A program made the position numbers and the translations under genes. A stretch of DNA of 64,000 bases from NCBI RefSeq assembly GCF_001659605.2, contig NC_035168.2, forward strand, positions 3,590,058-3,654,057, in the 5' to 3' direction. This DNA comes from Manihot esculenta. Lineage: Eukaryota; Streptophyta; Magnoliopsida; Malpighiales; Euphorbiaceae. Of this stretch, positions 24,786 to 34,686 are shown in pieces; position 1 is the first letter of the stretch; every line of letters starts with the position of its first letter. Below the pieces are notes generated by a model, which did no database searches, was not told the origin of the DNA, and saw only the letters and a list, made by a program, of their open reading frames with translations.

Positions 24786-27120
24786 TTTAAAATTTGATAT
24801 TAGTAAAGTATATGATTGAATGGGTGTTGTACATGCGGTGTTACTCAAATTGGGTTTCATCAAGACTAAATTTCTCTTGTTATGCATTGTATTACCACAA
24901 CTCAGCTTCAAAATGGTAAAGAATATGGTTCGATCATATCTATTCGAAGTTTTCGTCAGGGAGATTCCCTTTTTCTCTATCTGTTTATTTTCTCTATCTG
25001 TTTATTTTATGTGCAGATGTTTTTTTTTATCTTATTCAGGAGGCTGTCAATTCTAGTATGCTTCAAAGGTGTAAGTTTTCTAAGAGAGCCCATTTTCTTT
25101 CTCACCTATTCTTTGCAGACGATAGTTTGATTGTGGATCAACCTAGTTTGATGAAGAATATTTTTATCACTTATGAAAAGACGATTTCAAAGTCCTCTAT
25201 TCCTTTTAGTAAGAATACTCCTCCTGATCTTTGAGTATCGGCTTGCTTTTTATTGAATATGGTCTAGAAAGATCTGCTTAATTCTTATTTGGATTTGTCG
25301 TCGCATTTTGAACGTGATCAGCAAGAGGTTTTTAAGTTTAAAAAGATAGGGTCTGGAAGAAATTAAATTTTTGGACGCGGAAGCCTTTGTCTCGGGCAAA
25401 TAAAGAAATTATGATTAAAATTATTTTATAGGCTCTCCCTAATTATATTATGAGCATATTCCTATTACCGAAAACTTTGTGCTATAAAATTGAACAGATT
25501 ATGAATACTTACTTTCTGGTGAGGTAAAGGAGGTAAAGGGCAACATTTTAGAGAAGAAATTCGTTGGATGGCCTGGAATCGAATGGCGAAGCACAAAGCA
25601 GTTGGTGGTTTGGGTTTTAATGGATTCGTGATTTCAATCTGGCTTTGCTAGGTAAGCAGGGTTGGCGGCTGTTATTCCATCCTGACTCTCTGATGGCTCG
25701 AGTCATGAAGGCAAAATACTTTCCTTCTTCTTTCTTCTTCTTCTTTGCTTGGTCATAATCCAAGCTACATTTGGCGTCCCATTTAGGAATTTCGTAATAT
25801 TGTTCATGTTGGAGTTATTTGGCGTGTGAGTTCAGGCATGGACATATCAATTTAGCATTCCCTTCGCTTTATGATCTTATTAATTTTTTTGTTACTTCCT
25901 CTCTGCCTGTTAATGGGACTCATCTATTGGTTTCAGATTTAATTGAAAGCCGAGCTTGGAACTTTTCTCTCATCTCATCTCTATCCTTTTCAATGATAGA
26001 GATAAGCATAGTATTTGCCTTAGTTGAAAATTTGAAAAAAATAGTTTATACTAGTGCGCACAAGTTGCTTCACTCTCACAACTCTCCTATGCCTTTGATT
26101 GTCCTGTTCCTCCTAAGGTTCTAAATTTTGCTTCGCATGCTCTTTCTAATGTGCTTCCTTGTGTTTCTGTTTTGCAACGCCGTCGAGCTTCTGCTTGTCT
26201 TATGTGTAATCGAGGGACTAAAACAATTATGCATAGTTTAGTTCAATGTTCTTTTAATCGAAATGTTTGGATATTAATTGATTTGGGTTGGCAATTTTCT
26301 GGTTTGCCTACTTTGATGGATTAGTTTTGTAAGATTTTTGTTCGAGTTTCACCTGATATGAGCTTGTTAATTCTTATGATTTGTTGGGCTCTTTGGACAA
26401 ACCGTAATTCTATTAATCTCCAGATGAAATGTTTCATATGACTATTCATTTTTTTAAAAAGTAGTTTGCAGTTTCTTTTCTAGTTCTGTCTTTTGTTAAC
26501 ACCTGAAGGTTAGATGAAAGTTAATGTTGATGCTTCTACCGATGCTAGTTTGAGTTTTATTAGCTTTGATGCTGTGGTTTGAGACGCTACTGGTCATTTT
26601 ATTGCAGCACGAGTTTGACGTCGAAGAGGCTTTTTTATTGTAAAATCTGCTAAAGCTATTGGCATTTGTGATTAGAAATGGCAACGTGTTCTTATAGAAT
26701 TTGATGCCCTCTCCGTTATTTAAGCTATTCTTCTAGTTTCACATATTTGTCCCCATTTGATTTGATTATTCTTGATTGTAAATCTCTTCTTGATAAAATT
26801 GTTGAAACCAAATGTTGGTTTGACTATTTTTTATTGTAAATCTTTTCTTGATAAGATTGTTGAAACTAAATTTTATTTTAGCTATAATTTTGCAGATGCA
26901 GTCACCACTTGCTAGCTAGCAATAGATGTTCGTTCCAAGTCAAGTTTGGGGATTTAGTTTGATGTCCCATTACTATTGTTTTTATTTGGATATGATAAGA
27001 TTGTTGAAACCAAATGTTGTTTTAGTTATAATTCTGCAAAATGCAGTCGCCCGTTTGCTAGCAATAAATATTTGTTCTAAATCAGACTTGAGAGTTTGAT
27101 TTGATGTCCATTACGAAATC
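24786..27120 (+). mobile_element. Decayed LINE (L1-like), 3' part: RT, zf-RVT and RNase H remnants
   Basis: Despite many stops and frameshifts, the reverse-transcriptase signature is readable in order: ISKVYD (24800), AVLLKLGF (24836), MHCITTTQ, RQGD-like (24955), then FADDSLI around 25115. Further on come KAKYFPSS (25710), a zinc-binding CLMCNRGTKTIMHSLVQC (26195-26250, zf-RVT type), and MKVNVDAS (26515-26540), which is the start of a LINE RNase H domain with DATGHFIAAR. The 3' end (26770-27110) contains three diverged repeats beginning GATAAGATTGTTGAAAC. The 5' part with ORF1 and endonuclease is missing. It cannot be active. Confidence 0.85.
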
Positions 27121-27309
27121 TATTTTCATATTTTAAAAAAGAGTAAATTGTAATTTAGTCCCTCTTATTTAGTAAAATGCAATATTTTGTCCTTCTGTTT
27201 TAAAAAGCCTTCAATTTAGTCACTGTGATTTTTAAAAACTATGTCATTAGTCCCTCCCGTTAGATTTTCAGTTCAATCACCGTTAATTTTAGTTAAAAAG
27301 ACTAAAAGA

Positions 27310-27417
27310 CCCATTCTCTCTCCTTCCTCTTCCTCTTCTTCTTCTTCTCCTTCCCGATCTCCTTCTTCTTCTTCTTCTCCTTCCCGATCTTCTTCTTCTC
27401 TTTTCCGATCTCCTTCT

Positions 27418-27449
<32 letters not shown>

Positions 27450-27597
27450 TTCTTCTTCTCCTTCCCGATCTCCTTCTTCTGCTTTTTCTTCTTCTCTTTT
27501 CCGATCTCCTTCTTCTTCTTCTTCTTCTCCTTCTCGATCTCCTTCTTCTTCTTCTTCTTCTTCTTCTTCTTCTTCTCCTCTTTTCTGGTCTCCTTCT

Positions 27598-27629
<32 letters not shown>

Positions 27630-27655
27630 TCCTTCCCGATCTCCTTCTTCTGCAT
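27310..27655. repeat. CTT-rich low-complexity tract
   Basis: Runs of TTC/TCT are interrupted by CCTTCCCGATCTC and similar words at irregular spacing. Forward frames read as Ser-rich (with SRSP words) and reverse frames as Arg- or Lys-rich. It lies at the inner edge of the left inverted repeat, and a shorter GAA tract (28441-28457) lies at the inner edge of the right one. Long ORFs here are microsatellite artefacts. Confidence 0.85.
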
Positions 27656-27779
27656 CCCATCAGAAGAAAGAAAAGAAAAGAAAATGAAGAAATTATTGGG
27701 TTTGAAGCTTCAATTTCTGCCTAATTTGTTAGGAACTGATAATTTTGAATAAAGGATAAAAGAGAAAAAGGTTTAACAT

Positions 27780-28470
27780 GTAATTAAAAAGGGCATGATA
27801 TTTCACTATTGTGTCCTCTTGATTGTCCATTGGGATGCAGTATCCAGCTAACTGAAGGATTAGTGTTAAAGAAATCATACTCATGATCATCAATGCCCCT
27901 TTTACCTTTAGTTGTCTTAGCCGCCGCCACAGGAGTCACTCGCAAGCTTTTCCCATTTCTACTTGAGATTTCTTATTGGTTTTGTTTCTGCTATGAAATT
28001 CCTGATTAAGAAATGTAAATAATTTTGGACCTTTTCTTAATTTTTTTGAGTTCTAATGGGGAAAAGCTTCCTTTTGCATCAACTTTTTTTAATGGGTTTT
28101 CATCATTTTACCAATCCTCCATCGTATCTCTTTAGCATTTGGAGTTTTAAATGCTCTGCATGTGGCTTCAGAAGACTTCCTCCATAGTTTATGAGCATTA
28201 GGTGTTTAAATAAATACTACCTCCATTACAACTGCAAATGAGATGTAACAAAAAAATTCTTATGCAGGCACCCAACAGCTGGAAGCATAGATTATTCGAC
28301 CCTTCCATCCCTGCAGCATCCAGTTGCTGTATTGATCAATCACAAAATCCTTGTGGTACCATGCCTTCATCTTATCCCTACACTTTTCCATGACCTCCTG
28401 GTCCAACGGGAGCTGCTTAAACCCGAAACTGCCACTGCTTGAAGAAGAAGAGGAGGAATAGGAAGGAGAG
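27780..28470 (-). pseudogene. Exon-like minus-strand frames inside the inverted-repeat element
   Basis: One frame from about 28470 to 28260 reads through a Ser run into FGFKQLPLDQEVMEKCRDKM, then KAWYHKDFVIDQYSNWMLQG and WKGRIIYASSCWVPA, then a stop. A second, between about 27945 and 27780, reads RVTPVAAAKTTKGKRGIDDH, then EYDFFNTNPSVSWILHPNGQ and SRGHNSEISCPF, then a stop. Amino-acid composition is protein-like, unlike the surrounding AT-rich DNA. I do not recognise the family. These may be fragments of a host gene carried by the element. The order of blocks on the minus strand and ~300 bp of T-rich DNA between them fit exons with an intron. Start codon and expression are unknown. Confidence 0.4.
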
Positions 28471-28645
28471 AGAATGTGTATTTTAGTCTTTTTAATTAAA
28501 ATTAACAGTGATTTAACTGAAAATCTAACGGGGGACTAATGGCATAGTTTTTAAAAATCACAGTGACTAAATTGAAGATTTTTTAAAACAGAGAGACGAA
28601 AGATTACATTTCACTAAACTAAAGGGACTAAATTACAGTTTATCC

Positions 28646-29321
28646 AAAAAAGATTAAATAGTATTAAAATGATTATTTTTATATTAATATAAATCTATTA
28701 TATTTCAAAACTTATTTCTACGAATATCATTATTTTTTATTAATTAAATAAAGTTATTTTGAAATTTTTATTTTTTTTACCAAAAGTTGAACCATTCCAT
28801 TTTAATAAGTAGATCATGAGCACAGTTCCCCTGCCTTGTCGCAAGTGGATTTCCTCATGCCCGTTCAGATAGATAGAAGGGGACATCTCTTCTTTTCCAT
28901 CCGAAGAATGAATTATTTTGGAGTTTTTTAAAATTATTTTTGGCTTTCTTTACTTGTCCATTTTTCTAAAGATATGAGGAGAAAACAAGACGGCATTTAT
29001 ATTTTTGCACTTTGTTTCCTTGTTAGTGGTTTTTCTTTTGGTTGTGCCTGATGCATGCAGGTTTTAGATTCTAAATCTTGTTCTCAATTTTGCCTTTCAA
29101 ATCCAATAAAGGATTGAAAGGATGACTGGCGGTCGCTCTTGAAGCATGACTCAGAAAGGCACATGTGGATTATCCAAGAGTGCACCTCCTTCATCTTGGA
29201 GGGCGTCGATCCTCATCTATGATTTGAAGCTACCCTTGACTTGGATGTGGGTGCCTAGTCGTGGTTCTACATGTTTGCTACTCCATCTTCATGACTCAGT
29301 CCCTCAGAGTGATAGTAAGTG
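28646..29321. other. Flank between the inverted-repeat element and the copia insertion
   Basis: Mixed composition; no motif-bearing ORF. 29140-29320 is better balanced and has a 70-codon plus ORF (29146-29358) that runs into the copia LTR. The sequence resumes after the copia element at 33431 with TGGCTTTGTTTGAG. These two flanks were once contiguous and might be part of an older gene or repeat that I cannot identify. Confidence 0.35.
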
Positions 29322-29322
29322 T

Positions 29323-29785
29323 TGTAAAATTAATTTAAATTTCAAAAAATTTTTATGATCATTAAAAATTTTATGGTCGTTGAAGATTTCATGGTAATTA
29401 GAGATTTTATGGTCGTTAAAGATTTTATGGTAATTAAAAATTTTATAATCATTAAATATTTTATTTATGAGATTTAAATATAATATTAAATATGATCTTT
29501 ATGATTTTATTTCAAGATTTTTATAAACCATATATACTGATCAATTTTTTCACAATAAATAGTCTTCGTCTTTACAAAGATAGTAACTCCCATTTTTCTA
29601 CTTGATTCTTTCTTTCCTCTGTGTTATCTGTTGGGTTATAAATTATAGATAAATTCTTGTTGTTCCTGATCCTGGAAATTAAATACCAGAAGAACATATT
29701 TAATTCTAGAAGATTACAAAATAAATCCTTAAGGATAATGTTCAACACGACTCAGATTTCATTATTTTATCCCAATTTTCCAACA
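29323..29785 (+). repeat. 5' LTR of the copia element
   Basis: Begins TGTAAAATTAATTTAAATTTC and ends TTTTCCAACA. It matches the 3' LTR throughout, but has about 30 bp near 29727-29757 (around TTCAACACGACTC) that the 3' LTR lacks. Confidence 0.85.
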
Positions 29786-29919
29786 ATCTTAAGGATTTAT
29801 CTTTACACAAATGAGGATTTATCTTGTCACTGTCTGCTTCTACACTACCTGCTTCCAATGACATTATCACTCACTGTCTCTGCTTCTATAAATGATGGAT
29901 CTTTTCTACCTGCTAATTC

Positions 29920-32465
29920 ATACGCCAAACATTTTCCTGACATCTCAAAGATTGAGAATCAAGACCTGTCCCTGCTGTTGATCCAAAGTTGCATGAAATT
30001 TGGACCTATTCTAATAAGGTATGTAGGCATATAATTATCAGTACTCTTTCTAACGATCTCTTTGATAACTAGTGTTCCTACAAGGAAACCAAGAAAATAT
30101 GGGATTCAATGAAATATAGGATTCAATGAACCTGAAATATACTGCTGAGGATATTGGCTACAAGAGCAAATCTTGTACAAGAAAAAGGGCACATTTCAAA
30201 TAACAGGTACGAAAATGAGAAAGCTGATTACAAACCTAAATTTAATAATCTCATCTTCAAAAATAAAAGATATTGTCTTGTATGTGGCAAGTCGGGTCAT
30301 GATGCACCCCAGTGCAGGAAAAGAGTGATAAATGACAATCCTCCTAAACCAAAAGTAGATTTAGTTGAAGGAGATGACATTATTGCTGCGGTTATTTCTC
30401 AAACTTTTCTTATAGTTAATGTGCAAGAATGGGTAGTAGATTCTGGTGCTACTAGGCATATATGTATAAACAGAAATGCGTTTACCTCCTACTCTACAAT
30501 GGGGAAAGGAGAAGAAAATGTGTATTTTGGTGATTCTAGGATTGCAAGTGTCCTTGGTAAAGGGAAAATTCTTCTCAAACTCACATCTGACAAGACCTTG
30601 GCACTTAATGAGATACTTCATGTCCTAATATGAAAGCTAATTTAATTTATGTAACTCTATTGAAAAAGGCTGTGATTAAGGTGTTCTTTGGGTCAAACAC
30701 AATTATACTGATTAAAAATGATATTTTTATTGAAAAATGTTATTGTAATCAGGAATTCTTTGTTTCTCAATATTTATGCAATAACAAATGGAAATGCATC
30801 TTGTGCTTTCTTACTTGATTCTTTTGATTTATGATATGCTAGATTATGACATGTTAGTGCTTCTCATATTAAAAAAAAAATGCAATATCTTAGTATAATA
30901 TTTAGCACTGGTAATACATGTTTAAATAAATGACAGATTTGTATAAAATCTAAGTCAACCAAAAAATAATGTTTAACTACACATAGAGAATTTGAATTGC
31001 TTAGTTTAATACATACAGACTTAGAAAATTTTAAAACAAACTATGATTAGAGGTGATATATATATATATATATATATATATGCAACTTTTATTGATGATT
31101 ATTCTAGATATATTAAAGTATATTTGCTTAGAAACAAAGATGAAACATTTAATATGTTTCTATTGTATAAAACTGAAGTAGAAAATCAATTAAATAGAAA
31201 AATAAAAAGGAATAGATTAGATAGAGGTGAAAAATATATCTTATTTAATGACTTTTGTGAAAAAGATTGAATAATTCATGAATTTACTCTATCCTACTCA
31301 CTTGAATCTAATGGAGTAGCAGAAAGAAAAAATAAAATATTAAAAGAAATGATGAATGCTTTATTAACAAGTTCTTCCTCACCTAATAACCTTTGGGGGA
31401 AATTCTATTATCTGCTTGTCATTTACAAAATAGAATACCTTATAAGAAAACTGATAAAACACCCTATGAACTTTGGAAAAGTTTTACACTTAACTTAAAA
31501 TATTTAAAAGTGTGGGGATATCTTGCTAAAGTAATACTTTCCGATCCTAAGAAATGAAAAATAGGTTCACAAACTTCTGATTGCATGTTTATAAGTTATG
31601 TTGAAACTTATAAACTCAAGCTTATAAGTTTGTTTTAACTTCTATACATAAACTTATTATTCATCAAATGGATGTTAAAACAGTTTTTAAATGAAGACTT
31701 GGAAGAAGAAATTTATATGGTTCAACATAATGGTTGTATTGTTTCAGGTCAATAAAATAAAGTCTGTAAATTTCTTAGATCATTATATGGTTTAAAACAA
31801 GCTCCCAAACAGTAACATGAGAAATTTGATCAAATTTTGTTAAATGATGATTTTATACGTATAAATGATGAATATGTGATTATTTGTTTATATGTGGATG
31901 ATATGCTTACTTTTTGTACAAGTTACGATATAGTTTGTAAATCAAAAGTTTTCCTTGCCTCTAAATTTGATATGAAACATGTGAGAGAGGCAAACGTGAT
32001 TTTGGGAGTTAGAATCATAAGAAAAATGATAGTTCAATGCTATCACAAGAGCATTATATTGAGAAATTTCTAAGGAAGATTGGACATTTCAATGTCAAAC
32101 CAGTGAGTACCCCTTATGATCCTAACTGTCAATTAAAGAAAATTAGAGGTGACTTTGATGCTCAATCTGAATATGCACAGATCATTGGGAGTCTGTTGCA
32201 TTTAGTGAATTTTTCATCAACACCGTCTGTATCAATGCGTTGTGATTGCCAAGAGGCAATAGCCATTGCAAAGAATAAAACTTTCAATGGTAAGAATAAA
32301 CATATTCGTCTGAGACATAATGTTGTTAAGCAGATGCTGAAAGATGGAACTATTTTCATCGATTATGTGAAGTCAGAAGTGAATTTGGCCGATTCTCTGA
32401 CTAAACCTTTAGAGAGAAAACTAATAGATGAAATATGGAAAGGAATGAGACTTGAGCCAGTTTGA
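29920..32465 (+). pseudogene. Copia gag-pol remnant
   Basis: A decayed gag (29920-30240) is followed by a 159-codon open stretch at 30154-30633. That stretch has the zinc knuckle CLVCGKSGHDAPQC and the protease motif WVVDSGATRHI. Integrase remnants (FIDDYSRYIKVYLL near 31090, SNGVAERKNK near 31310) are interrupted by a TA microsatellite (31049-31081) and stops. Reverse transcriptase retains ICLYVDDM (31885). The final frame, 32037-32465, joins LGVRIIR / EHYIEKFLRK / STPYDPN to the RNase H end (KHIRLRHNVVKQMLKDG, NLADSLTKPL). Between LLHLVNFSS and SVSMRCDCQEAIA about 60 or more residues of the family pattern are missing. It is non-functional. Confidence 0.85.
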
Positions 32466-32980
32466 AATTAACAGTGATAGTAACCCAACTTTTGTGATTA
32501 GAGATCCCATAAAAAAGATTCATATGGGTAATAACAAGTCACTTGTTAGTTGTGATAGCACTATTTATTGTTGTCCCTTCCTATGGTGTGAGAAGTGCTA
32601 GACTGCATTAATGAGAGAATGAGATGGAAGCTTTTAATGATATTCATATCTCTTATGGGTGGTGTATAAATTGCAGTATACACTTATGATATTACCTATA
32701 TAAGTGTAGAGTGGAGCCGCTTCTATGAGATTGTGGCATAATTTCTAGAGCACTTATGAACTACTAGGCCCGCGCATAGCCTATTAACGCAAATTGATGA
32801 GAAATTAATATACAAAAAAGAGCTTTGTTTAATAGAAATAAAAGTTTCACCAATTACTCTGTATGTTAAATCGTATTAATCTAGGTCTGGTTCATAGTCT
32901 AAAAGACACCAGATTCGAATCTTATATACTAAATTTCTAAATTCGACAATGAAAATCTTTTGAAATCTATAGGAGATTAT

Positions 32981-33428
32981 TGTAAAATTAGTTTAGATTT
33001 CAAAAAAATTTTATTATCATTAAAAATTTTATGGTTGTTGAAGATTTCATAATAATTAAAAATTTTATTATCGTTAAAAATTTTATTATAATTAAAGATT
33101 TTATGATCATTAAATATTTTATTTATGAAATTTAAATATAATATTAAATATGACCGTTATGATTTATTTCAAGATTTTTATAAACTATATATACCGGTAA
33201 GCTTTTCCACAATAAATAGCTTTCATCTTTATAAAAATAATGACTCTCATTTTTCTACTTGATTCTTTCTTTTCTCTTTATTATCTGCTGAATTATAAAT
33301 TAGAGATATAAATTAGAGATAAATTCTTGCTGTTCCTGTTACTGATCTAAAAATTAAATGCCAGAAGGACCTATTCAATTCCGGGGATTACAAAATAAAT
33401 TTTATTATTTTATCTCAATTTTCCAACA
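32981..33428 (+). repeat. 3' LTR of the copia element
   Basis: Begins TGTAAAATTAGTTTAGATTTC and ends TTTTCCAACA. It differs from the 5' LTR at many positions (roughly 15% by eye) and has a short local duplication of ATAAATTAGAGAT near 33293-33325. The divergence implies an old insertion. Confidence 0.85.
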
Positions 33429-33435
33429 GCAAGTG

Positions 33436-34064
33436 GCTTTGTTTGAGTCTATATCCTTTCCTTGGAAAGGAAATAGTCACATTGAAATTTATTTTCTTCT
33501 AATTTGTGATATCTGGGGCTTCAATATGTGGATTATGGCCAGAAATAGCTACTGTTGCAGAGGTCTCTATTGGCCATTTTTTGGCTTCTAGAGTTCAGGC
33601 AACTAGAGCTTTCTGAAGAAATAGTGGGGCTTCTATTGATCTTCCATTGGTTCTTGTGCCTTGTATCAAGTTTAAATATTTAATCATCACAGTTTTGAAT
33701 AATATATATACATAGATTCAAGATTTCAAAGCCAAAAGTTACATTCTCCTTTTAACAATTTTATATGTAACAAAATAATAATAACAATAATTAATTAAAG
33801 AGAGAACTCATATTAGGAAATTATGACTCAAATGGCAATCCAAAATACACTGAAAAGATTCAAATCTCATCACACTAAAACCAAAATACCCAACAGCAAA
33901 ACAGAAGCAGATCCCATTCTATCATAATTCATAAAGAGAAAAACTACAGATTGAAGCCATAGGGACCGACAAAAACACGATTCCCCAGCGTATTATAATA
34001 ATAATAATAAGTAATTATAACTAACCCATTTCGGCTTGTTGAGATCTTTTCTCGCATCGTTGCG
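33436..34064. other. Spacer between the copia element and the small ORF/tRNA
   Basis: 33436-33670 is a balanced-composition continuation of the pre-insertion sequence, with a plus ORF containing YFLLICDIWGFNMWIMARN that I cannot identify. 33780-33800 is a short AAT-type repeat. 33800-34064 could be the 3' part of a minus-strand transcript from the 34.2-kb region. Confidence 0.3.
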
Positions 34065-34169
34065 TCAGGAAGTGAAGTAGAAGACTGGGTGGAGGAAGAG
34101 GTGGAGAAGCTTGAAGCAGGCGCATGAGAAAGAAAGGAACACCACACCGTATACGATCCTCAGAGCCAT
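34065..34169 (-). CDS. Possible 34-residue hydrophobic microprotein
   Basis: An ATG at 34169 opens MALRIVYGVVFLSFSCACFK, followed by LLHLFLHPVFYFTS and a stop. It is entirely hydrophobic with three Leu/His repeats, as in a small membrane peptide. The upstream minus-strand sequence has promoter-like TTTAAAA words and a CACACGTGT (34329-34337 on plus), and a donor-like GG/GTTAGT follows at about 34024. This could be a real small gene or the first exon of a longer one. I know of no named family and would not defend it without expression data. Confidence 0.3.
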   Translation of the reverse strand: MALRIVYGVVFLSFSCACFKLLHLFLHPVFYFTS

Positions 34170-34596
34170 TGGGAGATTTCCTTTTCCTGACGTAGACGAT
34201 AGGGTTTTTAAAGAGAGGGATTTGGATTTTGGATCTGGAATTTTAAAGCGCAAGAGGATAATGTTTTCTTTTTCCTTTTCGGGAATTTGAAATATTTGAT
34301 TTTTTTAAAAAAATTGTAAATTGTGAATCACACGTGTCTTGAAAGCGGGTGTCGTGGCAAGAGGCTTGTCGGAGTCTTGTATGGTTTGTGTAGGAAAAAA
34401 GCAAGTCTACAATTTTTTAATTTTCATGCTTTCAGAAAGATAAAGAAAACTTTGACATAATCGGCTCGAGGGATTCAGACCACGTAGAAGGAAAAGATCC
34501 AACCCCCAAGCTCATAGTCCACAAGTAAGTTATTCTTGTTAAAATTATTTAATTTTTTATATAGATAAAAAGTAAGAAAAATATTTTTTAGAGCAA

Positions 34597-34668
34597 GGGT
34601 CTATAGCTCAGTGGTAGAGCATTTGACTGCAGATCAAGAGGTCACCGGTTCGATCCCGGTTGGGCCCT
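34597..34668 (+). tRNA. tRNA-Cys (anticodon GCA)
   Basis: A 72-nt complete cloverleaf. The acceptor stem GGGTCTA pairs with TGGGCCC (two G-T wobbles), with discriminator T. The D arm is GCTC...GAGC. The anticodon arm TTTGA-CTGCAGA-TCAAG has anticodon GCA. The T arm is ACCGG-TTCGATC-CCGGT. A-box (TAGCTCAGTGGTA) and B-box (GGTTCGATCC) are intact, there is no intron, and CCA is not encoded. A CAA lies just upstream (34594-34596), as is common in plant Pol III tRNA genes. It delivers cysteine in cytosolic translation. All helices pair, so it is probably functional. Confidence 0.97.
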
Positions 34669-34686
34669 TTCTTTAAATTTCTTTTT
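34669..34686 (+). terminator. Pol III terminator of the tRNA gene
   Basis: The tRNA is followed directly by TTCTTTAAATTTCTTTTT; the T-run at 34681-34686 is a standard Pol III stop, with TTT words before it as weaker stops. Confidence 0.7.

Larger units (their letters stand above)
27141..28645. mobile_element. ~1.5-kb element with ~200-bp terminal inverted repeats (MULE-like, Pack-type candidate)
   Basis: The left end GAGTAAATTGTAATTTAGTCC (27141-27345) and the reverse complement of the right end, GGATAAACTGTAATTTAGTCC (28645-28440), match for about 200 bp at roughly 85-90% by eye. They continue through CACTGTGATTTTTAAAAACT and GTTAGATTTTCAGTT into the CTT-rich tracts. The flanks share AAAAAAGA on both sides (27135-27142, 28646-28653), compatible with a 9-bp MULE-type duplication but low in complexity. 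There is no transposase. The interior holds CTT/GAA repeats and two exon-like minus-strand reading frames, so a captured host gene fragment is possible. Superfamily assignment is inferred from TIR length only. Confidence 0.8.
29322..33430 (+). mobile_element. Complete but inactive Ty1/copia retrotransposon
   Basis: Two LTRs in direct orientation (29323-29785 and 32981-33428) flank copia-order remnants: gag zinc knuckle, protease, integrase, reverse transcriptase, RNase H. A possible 5-bp target duplication AAGTG lies at 29317-29321 and at 33431-33435, one or two bases off the LTR ends. An ATAGGAGATTAT polypurine-like tract precedes the 3' LTR. No clear primer-binding site follows the 5' LTR. 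The total of ~4.1 kb is shorter than typical (~5 kb), so internal deletions have occurred. Stops and frameshifts are throughout. Confidence 0.9.

Noticed and set aside
27289..27687. Long Ser-, Arg- or Lys-rich ORFs
   Set aside because: All come from CTT/GAA low-complexity repeats; every frame of such a tract is open.
31049..31081. TA microsatellite taken as a possible regulatory or recombination site
   Set aside because: A simple repeat inside a dead copia integrase region; no other signal.
33944..34147. 67-codon minus ORF overlapping the 34-residue ORF
   Set aside because: It would start at GTG, with a stop just upstream and an AAT repeat in its C-terminal part.
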